A stretch of DNA of 64,000 nucleotides. Origin: Streptomyces sp. Root431 (GTDB lineage: Bacteria; Actinomycetota; Actinomycetes; Streptomycetales; Streptomycetaceae). Shown here piece by piece: positions 8,676 to 16,433 of the stretch. The stretch is from the NCBI RefSeq assembly GCF_001426585.1, contig NZ_LMEI01000010.1, forward strand, positions 1 to 64,000. Reading direction: 5' to 3'. Both the position numbers and the translations under genes were made by a program. The notes under the pieces were generated by a model, which had not been told where the DNA came from, ran no database searches, and saw nothing but the letters and a program-made list of their open reading frames with translations. How positions within the stretch are numbered: position 1 is the first letter of the stretch; each line of letters opens with the position of its first letter.

Positions 8676-9467
8676 TCAGCGTGCGTCGTCCGGGAGGAGG
8701 CGGGCCAGGGTGCGGACGGCCCGGTACTGGAGGGTCTTGATCGCGCCCTCGTTCTTCCCCATGACGCGGGCGGTCTCGGCGACCGAGAGGCCCTGGAGGA
8801 AGCGCAGGGTCACGCACTCCTGCTGCTGGGGGTTGAGGCGGCGGACCGCGTCGAGGAGTGCCGCGTTGGAGAGGGACTCCAGGACGGAGTCCTCGGGGCT
8901 GCGCTCAACCTCGTTGGCGTCGAGCATCTCGCCGGTGGTGACCTCGAGGCGGAAGCGGCTGGACTTGAAGTGGTCGGCGACGAGGTTGCGGGCGATGGTG
9001 ACGAGCCATGCGCCGAAGTCGCGGCCCTGCCAGGTGAAGGTGGAGATCCGGCGCAGGGCGCGCAGGAACGTCTCGCTGGTCAGGTCCTCCGCTGTCGCCT
9101 TCCCGCCGACGCGGTAGTAGATGTAGCGGTAGACGGTGTCGCTGTACTGGTCGTACAGGCGTCCGAAGGCGTCGGCCTCGCCGGCCTGGGCGCGCTCGAC
9201 CAGGTCCATCATGCGAGCGCTGTCGCTGTCGGCGGTGGGTCGGCGGGCGGCGGTCGAGGTTCCGGCGCCGCCGCGGGTTCCCCGTCTGCCCACGGCGGCG
9301 CTGCCGTCGGCCAGGGCATAGCAAGGGCCGGCGGGTGCCGGTGAGGCGAAGGCGAAGGCGGGGACAGGGCCGGCGTACGCGGTGGGGACGAAGCCGCGCA
9401 AGTGGTCGAGGACCGTTGCGCGCAGCGTAGCCAGGCCCGAGGTGTCAACCCCGACGTGTGGGTACAC
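8676..9467 (-). CDS. bldN: ECF RNA polymerase sigma factor BldN (with N-terminal pro-region)
   Basis: A 263-aa developmental sigma factor. Residues 1 to about 86 (MYPHVGVDTSGLATLRATVL...) form the N-terminal extension that is removed by proteolysis in the characterised protein. Region 2 runs from about 87 to 160 (ARMMDLVERAQAGEADAFGR, DLTSETFLRALRRI, DFGAWLVTIARNLVADH), and region 4 from about 200 (LNPQQQECVTLRFLQGLSV, MGKNEGAIKTLQYRA). BldN directs transcription of chaplin, rodlin and bldM genes during aerial growth. GTG 9467 has TGGGAG seven bases upstream. The 437-bp upstream gap carries its control region, and rsbN follows downstream. Confidence 0.96.
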   Translation of the reverse strand: MYPHVGVDTSGLATLRATVLDHLRGFVPTAYAGPVPAFAFASPAPAGPCYALADGSAAVGRRGTRGGAGTSTAARRPTADSDSARMMDLVERAQAGEADAFGRLYDQYSDTVYRYIYYRVGGKATAEDLTSETFLRALRRISTFTWQGRDFGAWLVTIARNLVADHFKSSRFRLEVTTGEMLDANEVERSPEDSVLESLSNAALLDAVRRLNPQQQECVTLRFLQGLSVAETARVMGKNEGAIKTLQYRAVRTLARLLPDDAR

Positions 9468-9904
9468 GGGACTCCCAGAGGCAGAGCTTCCATCACGTGC
9501 AGTGCGGGACCGTTCACTCGTCGTGGCGACGGGAGGGGTCCTTTGTGCGTCTGAGGAGAATAACGCTTCGTACAGGCAGCGCTACACCCAGTTGCTCAAA
9601 TCACCGATTACGTCGTTTCCGTTACTGCTTGCAGTCGTAACTGGCCACTGTTCGTGACCGGTTGTTGATCGGATTGCTTCCGAGTGTGACTGCGCGGGCG
9701 TTGCGTTGTGCTCAAGTGCAGAACGGGGGAGTGATCGGGGCCGCTGCTGGGTAAGGAGCCCGGAATGCCTGGGAGTCGACCTGTGCGGTGCTGTTCGACC
9801 ACGTACGGGTGAGGGCCGCTGGTCCGGGGTTGTCGCAGATGATCGCAGCCGAAACGTATCGGCAGAGCGGCGGCGCGCCGGGTGGCCGGTGGCCGCCGGA
9901 CGCG
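9468..9904. promoter_or_regulatory. bldN upstream control region (no gene)
   Basis: No supported gene lies in these 437 bp between the bldN start and the stop of the HAD gene. The part near bldN is AT-rich for this genome (9541-9720), as expected for promoters and a long leader. It contains the nested palindrome at 9621-9641. Streptomyces bldN is repressed by BldD, but only a half-matching BldD box (around ACACCCAGTT, 9584-9593) could be seen. Confidence 0.6.
9621..9641. promoter_or_regulatory. Nested palindrome upstream of bldN (possible operator)
   Basis: The inner element ACTGC-TT-GCAGT (9624-9635) is a perfect inverted repeat, flanked by outer GTTAC (9621-9625) and GTAAC (9637-9641). It lies about 155-175 bp upstream of the bldN start. 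It does not match the published BldD consensus, so the binding protein is unknown. Confidence 0.35.
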
Positions 9905-10867
9905 TCAGTGGCGGCGGCGGTGCAGGGCGACCGCGGCGGCGGTGCCGCCGGCCAGCGCGCCCAGGCCCGCGGCGGCGGGGATGCCGACCTTGGCGGCCTT
10001 GCGGCCGGTCCGGTAGTCGCGCAGTCGCCACTCCCGGGCCTTCGCGTACTTGCGCAGCTTGGTGTCCGGGTTGATCGCGTACGGGTGCCCGACGAGCGAG
10101 AGCATCGGGATGTCGTTGTGCGAGTCGCTGTAGGCGGCGCAGCGGCTCAGGTCGAGGCCCTCGGCGGCGGCGAGGGCCCGTACCGCCTCGGCCTTGGCCG
10201 GTCCGTGCAGGGGCTCGCCGACCAACTTGCCCGTATAGACGCCGTCGACGGACTCGGCGACCGTGCCGAGCGCGCCGGTCAGGCCGAGTCGCCGGGCGAT
10301 GATCGTGGCCGTCTCGACCGGGGCGGCCGTGACGAGCCAGACTTTCTGGCCCGCGTCCAGGTGCGCCTGGGCGAGGCCGCGGGTGCCGGGCCAGATGCGG
10401 TCGGCCATGTACTCGTCGTAGATCTCCTCGCCGATCGACATCAGTTCGGAGACGCGGTGGCCCTTGACGATGGACAGCGCGCTGTCGCGGGCGTCCTGCA
10501 TGTGCTCGGGATCCTCGACGCCGGCGATCCGGAACCAGGCCTGCGCCCAGGCGAAGCGGGCGAGTTCGCGGCGCTGGAAGAACTTCCGCTTGTACAGGCC
10601 GCGGCCGAAGTGGAAGATCGCGGCGCCCTGCATCACGGTGTTGTCGAGGTCGAAGAAGGCGGCTGCCTGGACGTCGCCGACGACCGGGAACTCCGGTTCC
10701 GCCGGGGCGGTGGGCTCCGCGGCCGCTGTCGCGGCGGCTTCCTCCTCCCGCTCCCTTTCCAGCTGGAGCGAGGACTTCCGCGCTGCCTCGGCAGCGGCCT
10801 CGCCTGCGAGGACGCTGCGCGCGGTGGCGGAGCGCCTACGAGGGGTGAGCCATCCCAGAGCGGCCAT
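9905..10867 (-). CDS. HAD-IB family hydrolase (SerB-like phosphatase)
   Basis: A 320-aa protein with the HAD motif I AAFFDLDNTV, motif II VTAAPVETA and motif IV AYSDSHNDIPML, the layout of subfamily IB phosphatases (SerB / CicA / Rv0505c type). The first 85 residues are a Glu/Ala-rich linker (EREREEEAAATAAAEP) after MAALGWLTPRRRS, and the C-terminus carries a hydrophobic segment (KVGIPAAAGLGALAGGTAAAVAL) followed by HRRRH, so it may be membrane tethered. ATG 10867 is chosen; in-frame upstream starts (to 10930) lack similarity. In Streptomyces this gene sits between bldN and the glutaredoxin-like gene; a physiological substrate is not known from sequence. Confidence 0.88.
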   Translation of the reverse strand: MAALGWLTPRRRSATARSVLAGEAAAEAARKSSLQLEREREEEAAATAAAEPTAPAEPEFPVVGDVQAAAFFDLDNTVMQGAAIFHFGRGLYKRKFFQRRELARFAWAQAWFRIAGVEDPEHMQDARDSALSIVKGHRVSELMSIGEEIYDEYMADRIWPGTRGLAQAHLDAGQKVWLVTAAPVETATIIARRLGLTGALGTVAESVDGVYTGKLVGEPLHGPAKAEAVRALAAAEGLDLSRCAAYSDSHNDIPMLSLVGHPYAINPDTKLRKYAKAREWRLRDYRTGRKAAKVGIPAAAGLGALAGGTAAAVALHRRRH

Positions 10868-10958
10868 GCCGTGAGCATAGCCAGTCTGTTCGGTACTTCC
10901 CGACTTGTGACGATGCCGGGGCGTGAACACTGCGGGGCTCCCCTGTTAATTGGACAGA

Positions 10959-11237
10959 ATGGACGTCATGTTCGGACGGACGAAGAAGAAGGACGCCGCA
11001 TCGCGCACCGTGACGCTGATCGGCAAGCCGGGATGTCACCTCTGCGACGACGCCCGGGCGGTGATCGAGGCCGTGTGTGCCGAAACGGGGGCACGATGGG
11101 AGGAGAAGGACATCACGCTCGACGAGGAGCTCCATCGGGCGTACTGGGAGCAGATCCCCGTCGTTCTGATCGATGGCGAACAGCACACCTTCTGGCGCGT
11201 GGACCCTGGGCGTCTCCGGCGCGAACTGGGTGTGTGA
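10959..11237 (+). CDS. Glutaredoxin-like/thioredoxin-fold protein (DUF836-type)
   Basis: A 92-aa protein with a thioredoxin fold and the redox motif CHLC in LIGKPGCHLCDDARAVIE, followed by the cis-Pro segment WEQIPVVLIDGEQH. This is the glutaredoxin-like family found upstream of rex in Streptomyces. ATG 10959 is used, with ATG 10968 (MFGRTKKK) an equally possible start; neither has a strong RBS. It likely reduces disulfides in the cytoplasm; its position next to the redox sensor Rex is suggestive but not proof of a shared role. Confidence 0.85.
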   Translation: MDVMFGRTKKKDAASRTVTLIGKPGCHLCDDARAVIEAVCAETGARWEEKDITLDEELHRAYWEQIPVVLIDGEQHTFWRVDPGRLRRELGV

Positions 11238-11415
11238 CCGAAAGGCGGTTACCATCGTGGACGTTTTGTTGGGTTTCGGGGGCGGCATCGTGAGGAGTGT
11301 GTGCGGTTTTGCCCCCTTCGGGATCTCAACGCTCTGACCTGCTCCGCGGTTCCATGACGATGGGAACCAGCCGCGTGACCCCGGTCACTTTGGCCGGACA
11401 AAACGGACACCATCT

Positions 11416-11433
11416 TTGTGCACGCGTTCACAA
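11416..11433. promoter_or_regulatory. Rex operator (ROP) in front of rex-hemACD
   Basis: TTGTGCACGCGTTCACAA at 11416-11433 is an almost perfect 18-bp inverted repeat and differs from the Streptomyces Rex consensus TTGTGAANNNNTTCACAA at one arm position. It lies 77 bp upstream of the rex start. In Streptomyces coelicolor Rex binds such a site, represses its own operon and is released when the NADH/NAD+ ratio rises. Confidence 0.9.
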
Positions 11434-11509
11434 AGACATAGCCTGCATTCGACGGGGCGGTCTTGGGACATACGGCCGCCTGCAGCCCCGCTCATCCCGC
11501 AGGAGCACC

Positions 11510-12304
11510 GTGGCAACTGGCCGAACTCACCGACCGGCGACCCGTAGCCGAGGAATTCCCGAGGCCACCGTCGCCCGGCTTCCGCTGTATCTGCGCGCAC
11601 TGACCGCGCTCTCGGAGCGCTCCGTACCCACGGTCTCCTCCGAGGAGCTCGCGGCCGCCGCGGGCGTCAACTCCGCGAAGCTGCGCAAGGACTTCAGCTA
11701 CCTCGGCTCGTACGGCACCCGTGGTGTCGGCTACGACGTCGAGTACCTCGTCTACCAGATCTCCCGTGAGCTGGGGCTCACCCAGGACTGGCCGGTCGTC
11801 ATCGTCGGCATCGGTAACCTCGGCGCCGCGCTCGCCGGCTACGGCGGCTTCGCCTCCCGTGGCTTCCGGGTCGCCGCGCTGATCGACGCCGACCCCGCCA
11901 TGACCGGCAAGCCGGTCGCCGGGATCCCCGTCCAGCACAGCGACGACCTCGAGAAGATCATCAGCGAGGACGGCGTCTCCATCGGCGTCATCGCGACCCC
12001 CGCCGGCGTCGCCCAGCAGGTCTGCGACCGGCTCGTGGCCGCCGGGGTCACCTCCATCCTGAACTTCGCCCCGACCGTGCTCTCCGTGCCCGACGGCGTG
12101 GACGTGCGCAAGGTCGACCTCTCCATCGAGCTCCAGATCCTCGCCTTCCACGAGCAGCGGAAGGCCGGCGAGGAGGCGGGCGCCGAGAGCGGCCCGGAGG
12201 CGGGTACGGAGACGGGTGCGCCCACCGCGCCGCCCGCCGCCCGCACCGGGGGCAGCAGCCGCAAGGGACCCGACGGGGACGTCCCCGCCGTGATGCCGGC
12301 ATGA
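11510..12304 (+). CDS. rex: Redox-sensing transcriptional repressor Rex
   Basis: A 264-aa repressor with an N-terminal winged helix (IPEATVARLPLYLRALTAL...VNSAKLRKDFSYLGSYGTRGVGYDV) and an NAD(H)-binding Rossmann domain (VVIVGIGNLGAALAGY, LIDADP). Rex senses the NADH/NAD+ ratio and controls respiratory genes such as cydABCD and its own operon. GTG 11510 follows AGGAGCACC. The stop overlaps the hemA start by 4 bp (ATGA), so rex heads a translationally coupled rex-hemA-hemC-hemD operon. The C-terminal 35 residues are a variable Gly/Glu/Ala/Thr-rich tail. Confidence 0.97.
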   Translation: MATGRTHRPATRSRGIPEATVARLPLYLRALTALSERSVPTVSSEELAAAAGVNSAKLRKDFSYLGSYGTRGVGYDVEYLVYQISRELGLTQDWPVVIVGIGNLGAALAGYGGFASRGFRVAALIDADPAMTGKPVAGIPVQHSDDLEKIISEDGVSIGVIATPAGVAQQVCDRLVAAGVTSILNFAPTVLSVPDGVDVRKVDLSIELQILAFHEQRKAGEEAGAESGPEAGTETGAPTAPPAARTGGSSRKGPDGDVPAVMPA

Positions 12305-13665
12305 GCCTCCTCGTCGTCGGGCTGAGCCACCGCAGCGCCCCGGTCTCCATCCTGGAGCGGGCCGCGCTGTCGGGGGACACCCAGATCAAGCTCCTCCAGG
12401 ACACCCTCGCCGCCGAGCCGGCCGCCGAGGGCACCGTCCTGGCCACCTGCAACCGCATCGAGCTCTACGCCGACGTGGACAAGTTCCACGCCGGTGTCGC
12501 CGAGCTGTCCACGCTGCTCGCGCAGCACAGCGGCGTCGGCCTGGAGGAGCTCACTCCTTATCTCTACGTGCACTACGAGGACCGGGCCGTCCACCACCTC
12601 TTCTCGGTGGCGTGCGGGCTCGACTCCATGGTCGTCGGCGAGGGCCAGATCCTCGGCCAGATCAAGGACGCCCTCGCGCTCGGCCAGGAGCAGCACACGG
12701 CGGGACGCCTCCTCAACGACCTGTTCCAGCAGGCCCTGAGGGTCGGCAAGCGCGCCCACAGCGAGACCGGGATCGACCGGGCCGGGCAGTCGCTCGTCAC
12801 CTTCGGCCTCGAGCAGCTCGCCGACGGCGCGGGCGACGCCGACGTCGACACCTGGGCCAAGGGCAAGCGGGCCCTCGTCATCGGGGCCGGTTCGATGTCC
12901 TCGCTGGCCGCCGCCACCCTCGCGCGCTCCGGCGTCTCCGAGGTCGTCATCGCCAACCGCACCCTGGCCCGCGCCGAGCGGCTCGCCCAGATCCTGAGCG
13001 AGCCCGGTGGCACGGGGGTGGCCGCACGCGCGGTCGAGATGGTTGCCGTCGGCGACGAACTGACACGTGCCGACGTCGTCGTCTCCTGTACCGGCGCCAC
13101 CGGACTCGTCCTCACCGGCGAGGCCGTCGAGGCCGCCGTACTGGGCCGCCGTACCCCGCTCGCCCTGCTCGACCTCGCCATGCCCCGCGACATCGACGCC
13201 GCCGCGCACCGGGTGCCCGGAGTCCGGCTCGTCGACATCGAGTCGCTCGCCGAGGCCTCCGCCGACGCGCCGATGGCCGCCGACGTCGACCAGGTCCGCG
13301 GGATCGTCTCGGACGAGGTCGCCGCCTTCGGCGCCGCACAGCGCGCCGCGCACATCACCCCGACCGTCGTCGCCCTGCGCACGATGGCCGCCGATGTCGT
13401 GGCCAACGAGGTCGCCCGGCTGGAGGGCCGGCTGCCCGACCTCGACGACAAGCAGCGCGCCGAGATCACCCAGACCGTGCGACGCGTGGTCGACAAGCTC
13501 CTGCACGCGCCGACCGTGCGGGTCAAGCAGCTGGCCAGCGAGCCCGGCGGCGCCGGGTACGCGGACGCGCTGCGGACACTCTTCGACCTCGACCCGGAGA
13601 CGGTGGCATCCGTCAGCCGGGCCGACCTGAATGACGCCGACGTCAAGAACCGAGGGCGAGTATGA
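12301..13665 (+). CDS. hemA: Glutamyl-tRNA reductase HemA
   Basis: A 454-aa enzyme that reduces glutamyl-tRNA(Glu) to glutamate-1-semialdehyde with NADPH, the first committed step of the C5 tetrapyrrole pathway. The catalytic nucleophile is Cys50 in LATCNRIELY. The GEGQILGQIK segment, the NADPH-binding domain (VIGAGSMSSLAA) and the C-terminal dimerisation domain are intact. It overlaps rex upstream and hemC downstream by 4 bp each. The product is the substrate of HemL, encoded at 39.8 kb. Confidence 0.97.
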   Translation: MSLLVVGLSHRSAPVSILERAALSGDTQIKLLQDTLAAEPAAEGTVLATCNRIELYADVDKFHAGVAELSTLLAQHSGVGLEELTPYLYVHYEDRAVHHLFSVACGLDSMVVGEGQILGQIKDALALGQEQHTAGRLLNDLFQQALRVGKRAHSETGIDRAGQSLVTFGLEQLADGAGDADVDTWAKGKRALVIGAGSMSSLAAATLARSGVSEVVIANRTLARAERLAQILSEPGGTGVAARAVEMVAVGDELTRADVVVSCTGATGLVLTGEAVEAAVLGRRTPLALLDLAMPRDIDAAAHRVPGVRLVDIESLAEASADAPMAADVDQVRGIVSDEVAAFGAAQRAAHITPTVVALRTMAADVVANEVARLEGRLPDLDDKQRAEITQTVRRVVDKLLHAPTVRVKQLASEPGGAGYADALRTLFDLDPETVASVSRADLNDADVKNRGRV

Positions 13666-14648
13666 CCGAGAGGGCACTGAGGCTCGGGACCAGGCGCAGC
13701 AAGCTCGCCATGGCCCAGTCCGGGCACGTGGCCGACGCCGTCCGGCAGCTGACCGGCCGGCCCGTCGAGCTCGTGGAGATCACGACGTACGGGGACACCT
13801 CCCGGGAGCACCTCGCGCAGATCGGCGGCACCGGCGTCTTCGTCGCCGCCCTCCGCGACGCGCTGCTCGCCGGTGAGGTGGACTTCGCCGTCCACTCGCT
13901 GAAGGACCTGCCGACCGCCCAGCACCCCGAGCTCGTGCTGGCCGCGATCCCGAAGCGCGAAGACCCGCGCGACGTGCTGATCGCGCGGGAAGGCGTCACG
14001 CTCGACCGGCTGCCCAAGGGTGCCCGCGTCGGCACCGGTTCGCCGCGTCGCATGGCCCAGCTCCACGCGTACGCGCGGAGCCACGGCCTGGAGATCACCT
14101 GTGTCCCGATCCGGGGGAACATCGACACCCGGGTCGGCTACGTACACAGCGGTGAACTGGACGCGGTGGTTCTCGCCGCGGCCGGTCTCAACCGCATCGG
14201 CGGGACCGCGGAGCTGACCGGCTCCCTGTCGCTCGACCACCTGTCGGTCGACTCGGTCCTGCCCGCCCCCGGCCAGGGGGCCCTGGCGATCGAATGCCCG
14301 GCGTCCGACGCCGAGCTCGTCGCCACGCTCGCCGCTCTCGACGACCCGCACACGCGGGCCGCCGTGACCGCCGAGCGATCCCTGCTCGCCGCCCTGGAGG
14401 CCGGCTGTTCCGCACCCGTGGGTGCGCTCGCCGACCTGCTGGCCGACGACCCCGGTCACGGGCAGGTTGTCACCGAAATGCGCCTGCGCGGCGTCGTCGG
14501 CACCACCGACGGCTCGACGCTGGTGCAGCTGTCCACCACCGGTCCCGTACCCACCTCGCACGACGAGGCGATGGCGCTCGGACGCGAACTCGCGGACGAG
14601 ATGCTCGCCAAGGGTGCGGCTGGTCTTATGGGGGAGCGAGCACTTTGA
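13662..14648 (+). CDS. hemC: Hydroxymethylbilane synthase (porphobilinogen deaminase) HemC
   Basis: A 328-aa enzyme that polymerises four porphobilinogens into hydroxymethylbilane. LGTRRSKLAMAQSG at the N-terminus and VHSLKDLPT (with the catalytic Asp region) are typical, and the Cys that carries the dipyrromethane cofactor is in LEAGCSAPVG near residue 249. ATG 13662 overlaps the hemA stop, and its own stop overlaps the TTG start of hemD. Confidence 0.97.
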   Translation: MTERALRLGTRRSKLAMAQSGHVADAVRQLTGRPVELVEITTYGDTSREHLAQIGGTGVFVAALRDALLAGEVDFAVHSLKDLPTAQHPELVLAAIPKREDPRDVLIAREGVTLDRLPKGARVGTGSPRRMAQLHAYARSHGLEITCVPIRGNIDTRVGYVHSGELDAVVLAAAGLNRIGGTAELTGSLSLDHLSVDSVLPAPGQGALAIECPASDAELVATLAALDDPHTRAAVTAERSLLAALEAGCSAPVGALADLLADDPGHGQVVTEMRLRGVVGTTDGSTLVQLSTTGPVPTSHDEAMALGRELADEMLAKGAAGLMGERAL

Positions 14649-16315
14649 ACCCCACCCGCCCGACCACCAGCCCTGTGTCCTCGGCCTTCACCGGCCACGG
14701 GCACGTCACGTTCCTCGGCGCAGGACCGGGAGACCCCGGACTGCTGACCCTCAGGGCCGTCGAGGCCCTCGCGGGCGCGGACGTCCTGATCGCCGAGCCG
14801 GAGGTGCTCGAGGTCGTTCGCGACCATGCGCGCGCGGGGGTGAGCACGCCTGAGCTGACGGTTGTTGACGAGGCGTCAACAGCCGCCGGAGTCCCCGTGT
14901 TGAGGGATGCCGCCAATCTTGTCATGGAGGCCGCGAGGGGCGGCAGGCGGGTCGTCCGTGCGGTGACCGGCGACCCCGGTCTCGACGGGTACGCGGGAGC
15001 CGAGATGCTCGCCTGCGCCGCCGAGGGCATCCCCTTCGAGGTCGTCCCCGGTGTCGCCACCGCCGTCGGTGTCCCCGCCTACGCCGGTGTCCCGCTGCGC
15101 GACGCGCAGGGCACGGACGTGCGGTTCGTCGACGCCAGGACCGCCGACGAGCGGTGCTGGTCCGAGGTCGGCGCCTCCGACGGCACCGTCGTCGTGTCGA
15201 CCTCGCTCGACTCGGTGGCCGCGGCTGCCGGTGAACTGGTGGCGGCAGGCCGTAAGCCGGACACCCCGCTCACCGTCACGATCGCCGGTACGACCACCCG
15301 CCAGCGGACGTGGACCGCGACGCTCGGCACGATCGCCCAGGTCTTCAAGCAGGGCAAGATCCTCCCCTCGCCCGAGGGCCACCGGCCGGTCATAGCCGTG
15401 GTCGGCGAGCGCAGCGCCCCGGCGCAGCGGGACCAGCTGTCGTGGTTCGAGTCGAAGCCGCTCTTCGGGTGGCGAGTGCTCGTGCCGCGTACCAAGGAGC
15501 AGGCCGCCTCGCTCTCCGACCAGCTGCGTTCGTACGGTGCGGTGCCGCACGAGGTGCCGACCATCGCCGTCGAGCCGCCGCGGACCCCGCAGCAGATGGA
15601 GCGGGCGGTCAAGGGGCTCGTCACCGGACGGTACGAGTGGATCGCCTTCACCTCGGTGAACGCGGTCAAGGCCGTACGCGAGAAGTTCGAGGAGTACGGG
15701 CTCGATGCCCGGGCCTTCGCCGGGATCAAGGTCGCGGCGGTGGGCGAGCAGACCGCCGCGGCGCTCGTCGACTTCGGTGTGAAGCCGGACCTGGTGCCGT
15801 CGGGTGAGCAGTCGGCCGCGGGTCTGCTGGAGGACTGGCCGCCGTACGACCCCGTTTTCGACCCGATCGACCGCGTCTTCCTGCCGCGGGCCGACATCGC
15901 GACCGAGACGCTGGTCGCCGGGCTCATCGAGCTCGGGTGGGAGGTCGACGACGTGACCGCCTACCGGACCGTACGGGCGTCGCCGCCGCCGGCGGACACG
16001 CGTGAGGCGATCAAGGGCGGCGGTTTTGACGCTGTTCTGTTTACGTCGTCTTCCACCGTGCGGAACCTGGTCGGTATCGCCGGGAAGCCGCACAACGTGA
16101 CCGTGATCGCGTGCATCGGTCCCGCCACGGCCAAGACGGCCGAGGAGCACGGGCTGCGGGTGGACGTGCTGTCGCCCGAGCCTTCCGTGCACAAGCTGGC
16201 GGAGGCGCTGGCGGACTTCGGGCTGCGGCGGCGGGAGGCTGCGCTGGAGGCGGGGGATCCTGTCACTCGGCCTTCCGAGCGGCGGCCTGGCGCGAGGCGG
16301 CGTCGGACCACGTAG
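14645..16315 (+). CDS. hemD: Uroporphyrinogen-III C-methyltransferase / uroporphyrinogen-III synthase fusion
   Basis: A 556-aa bifunctional protein. Residues about 20-260 are a SAM-dependent tetrapyrrole methylase (CobA/SUMT-type; VTFLGAGPGDPGLLTLRAVE), and about 275-530 are the HemD-type synthase (GWRVLVPRTKEQAASLSDQL, WIAFTSVNAV, FTSSSTVRNLVG). The synthase closes and inverts ring D to give uroporphyrinogen III; the methylase leads to precorrin-2, so the protein links heme to siroheme and cobalamin. The methylase half seems to lack some canonical SUMT residues, so its activity is less certain. TTG 14645 overlaps the hemC stop. A Pro/Arg tail ends the protein. Confidence 0.94.
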   Translation: MNPTRPTTSPVSSAFTGHGHVTFLGAGPGDPGLLTLRAVEALAGADVLIAEPEVLEVVRDHARAGVSTPELTVVDEASTAAGVPVLRDAANLVMEAARGGRRVVRAVTGDPGLDGYAGAEMLACAAEGIPFEVVPGVATAVGVPAYAGVPLRDAQGTDVRFVDARTADERCWSEVGASDGTVVVSTSLDSVAAAAGELVAAGRKPDTPLTVTIAGTTTRQRTWTATLGTIAQVFKQGKILPSPEGHRPVIAVVGERSAPAQRDQLSWFESKPLFGWRVLVPRTKEQAASLSDQLRSYGAVPHEVPTIAVEPPRTPQQMERAVKGLVTGRYEWIAFTSVNAVKAVREKFEEYGLDARAFAGIKVAAVGEQTAAALVDFGVKPDLVPSGEQSAAGLLEDWPPYDPVFDPIDRVFLPRADIATETLVAGLIELGWEVDDVTAYRTVRASPPPADTREAIKGGGFDAVLFTSSSTVRNLVGIAGKPHNVTVIACIGPATAKTAEEHGLRVDVLSPEPSVHKLAEALADFGLRRREAALEAGDPVTRPSERRPGARRRRTT

Positions 16316-16324
16316 TGGGCTTCT

Positions 16325-16366
16325 CGGGGTGCGGGTCCCTCGTCGGGGTCCGCACCCCGGTGCGTT
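16325..16366 (+). terminator. Hairpin after hemD
   Basis: CGGGGTGCGG (16325-16334) pairs with CCGCACCCCG (16350-16359). The loop region can add a further GGGTCCC/GGGGTCC pairing. It sits in the 118-bp gap between hemD and hemB and probably separates the rex-hemACD transcript from hemB, though no T-run follows. Confidence 0.55.
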
Positions 16367-16433
16367 GCGCGCGGGTACCGCGGCAACACCGTGTCGGTAA
16401 AACCACTGTTTGTGCGGGCGTAGCCTCGGGCTT

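Noticed and set aside
9584..9598. BldD box near ACACCCAGTT in the bldN upstream region
   Set aside because: Only one half matches the consensus (ACnCAG); the outer T/A and the GT half do not.
9788..11293. A 501-aa plus-strand open frame opposite the HAD gene
   Set aside because: It lies antisense to a HAD gene with all catalytic motifs and overlaps the glutaredoxin-like gene in another frame.
12573..14561. A 662-aa minus-strand open frame opposite hemA-hemC
   Set aside because: Serine/arginine-rich translation typical of antisense to high-GC coding DNA; hemA and hemC are certain.
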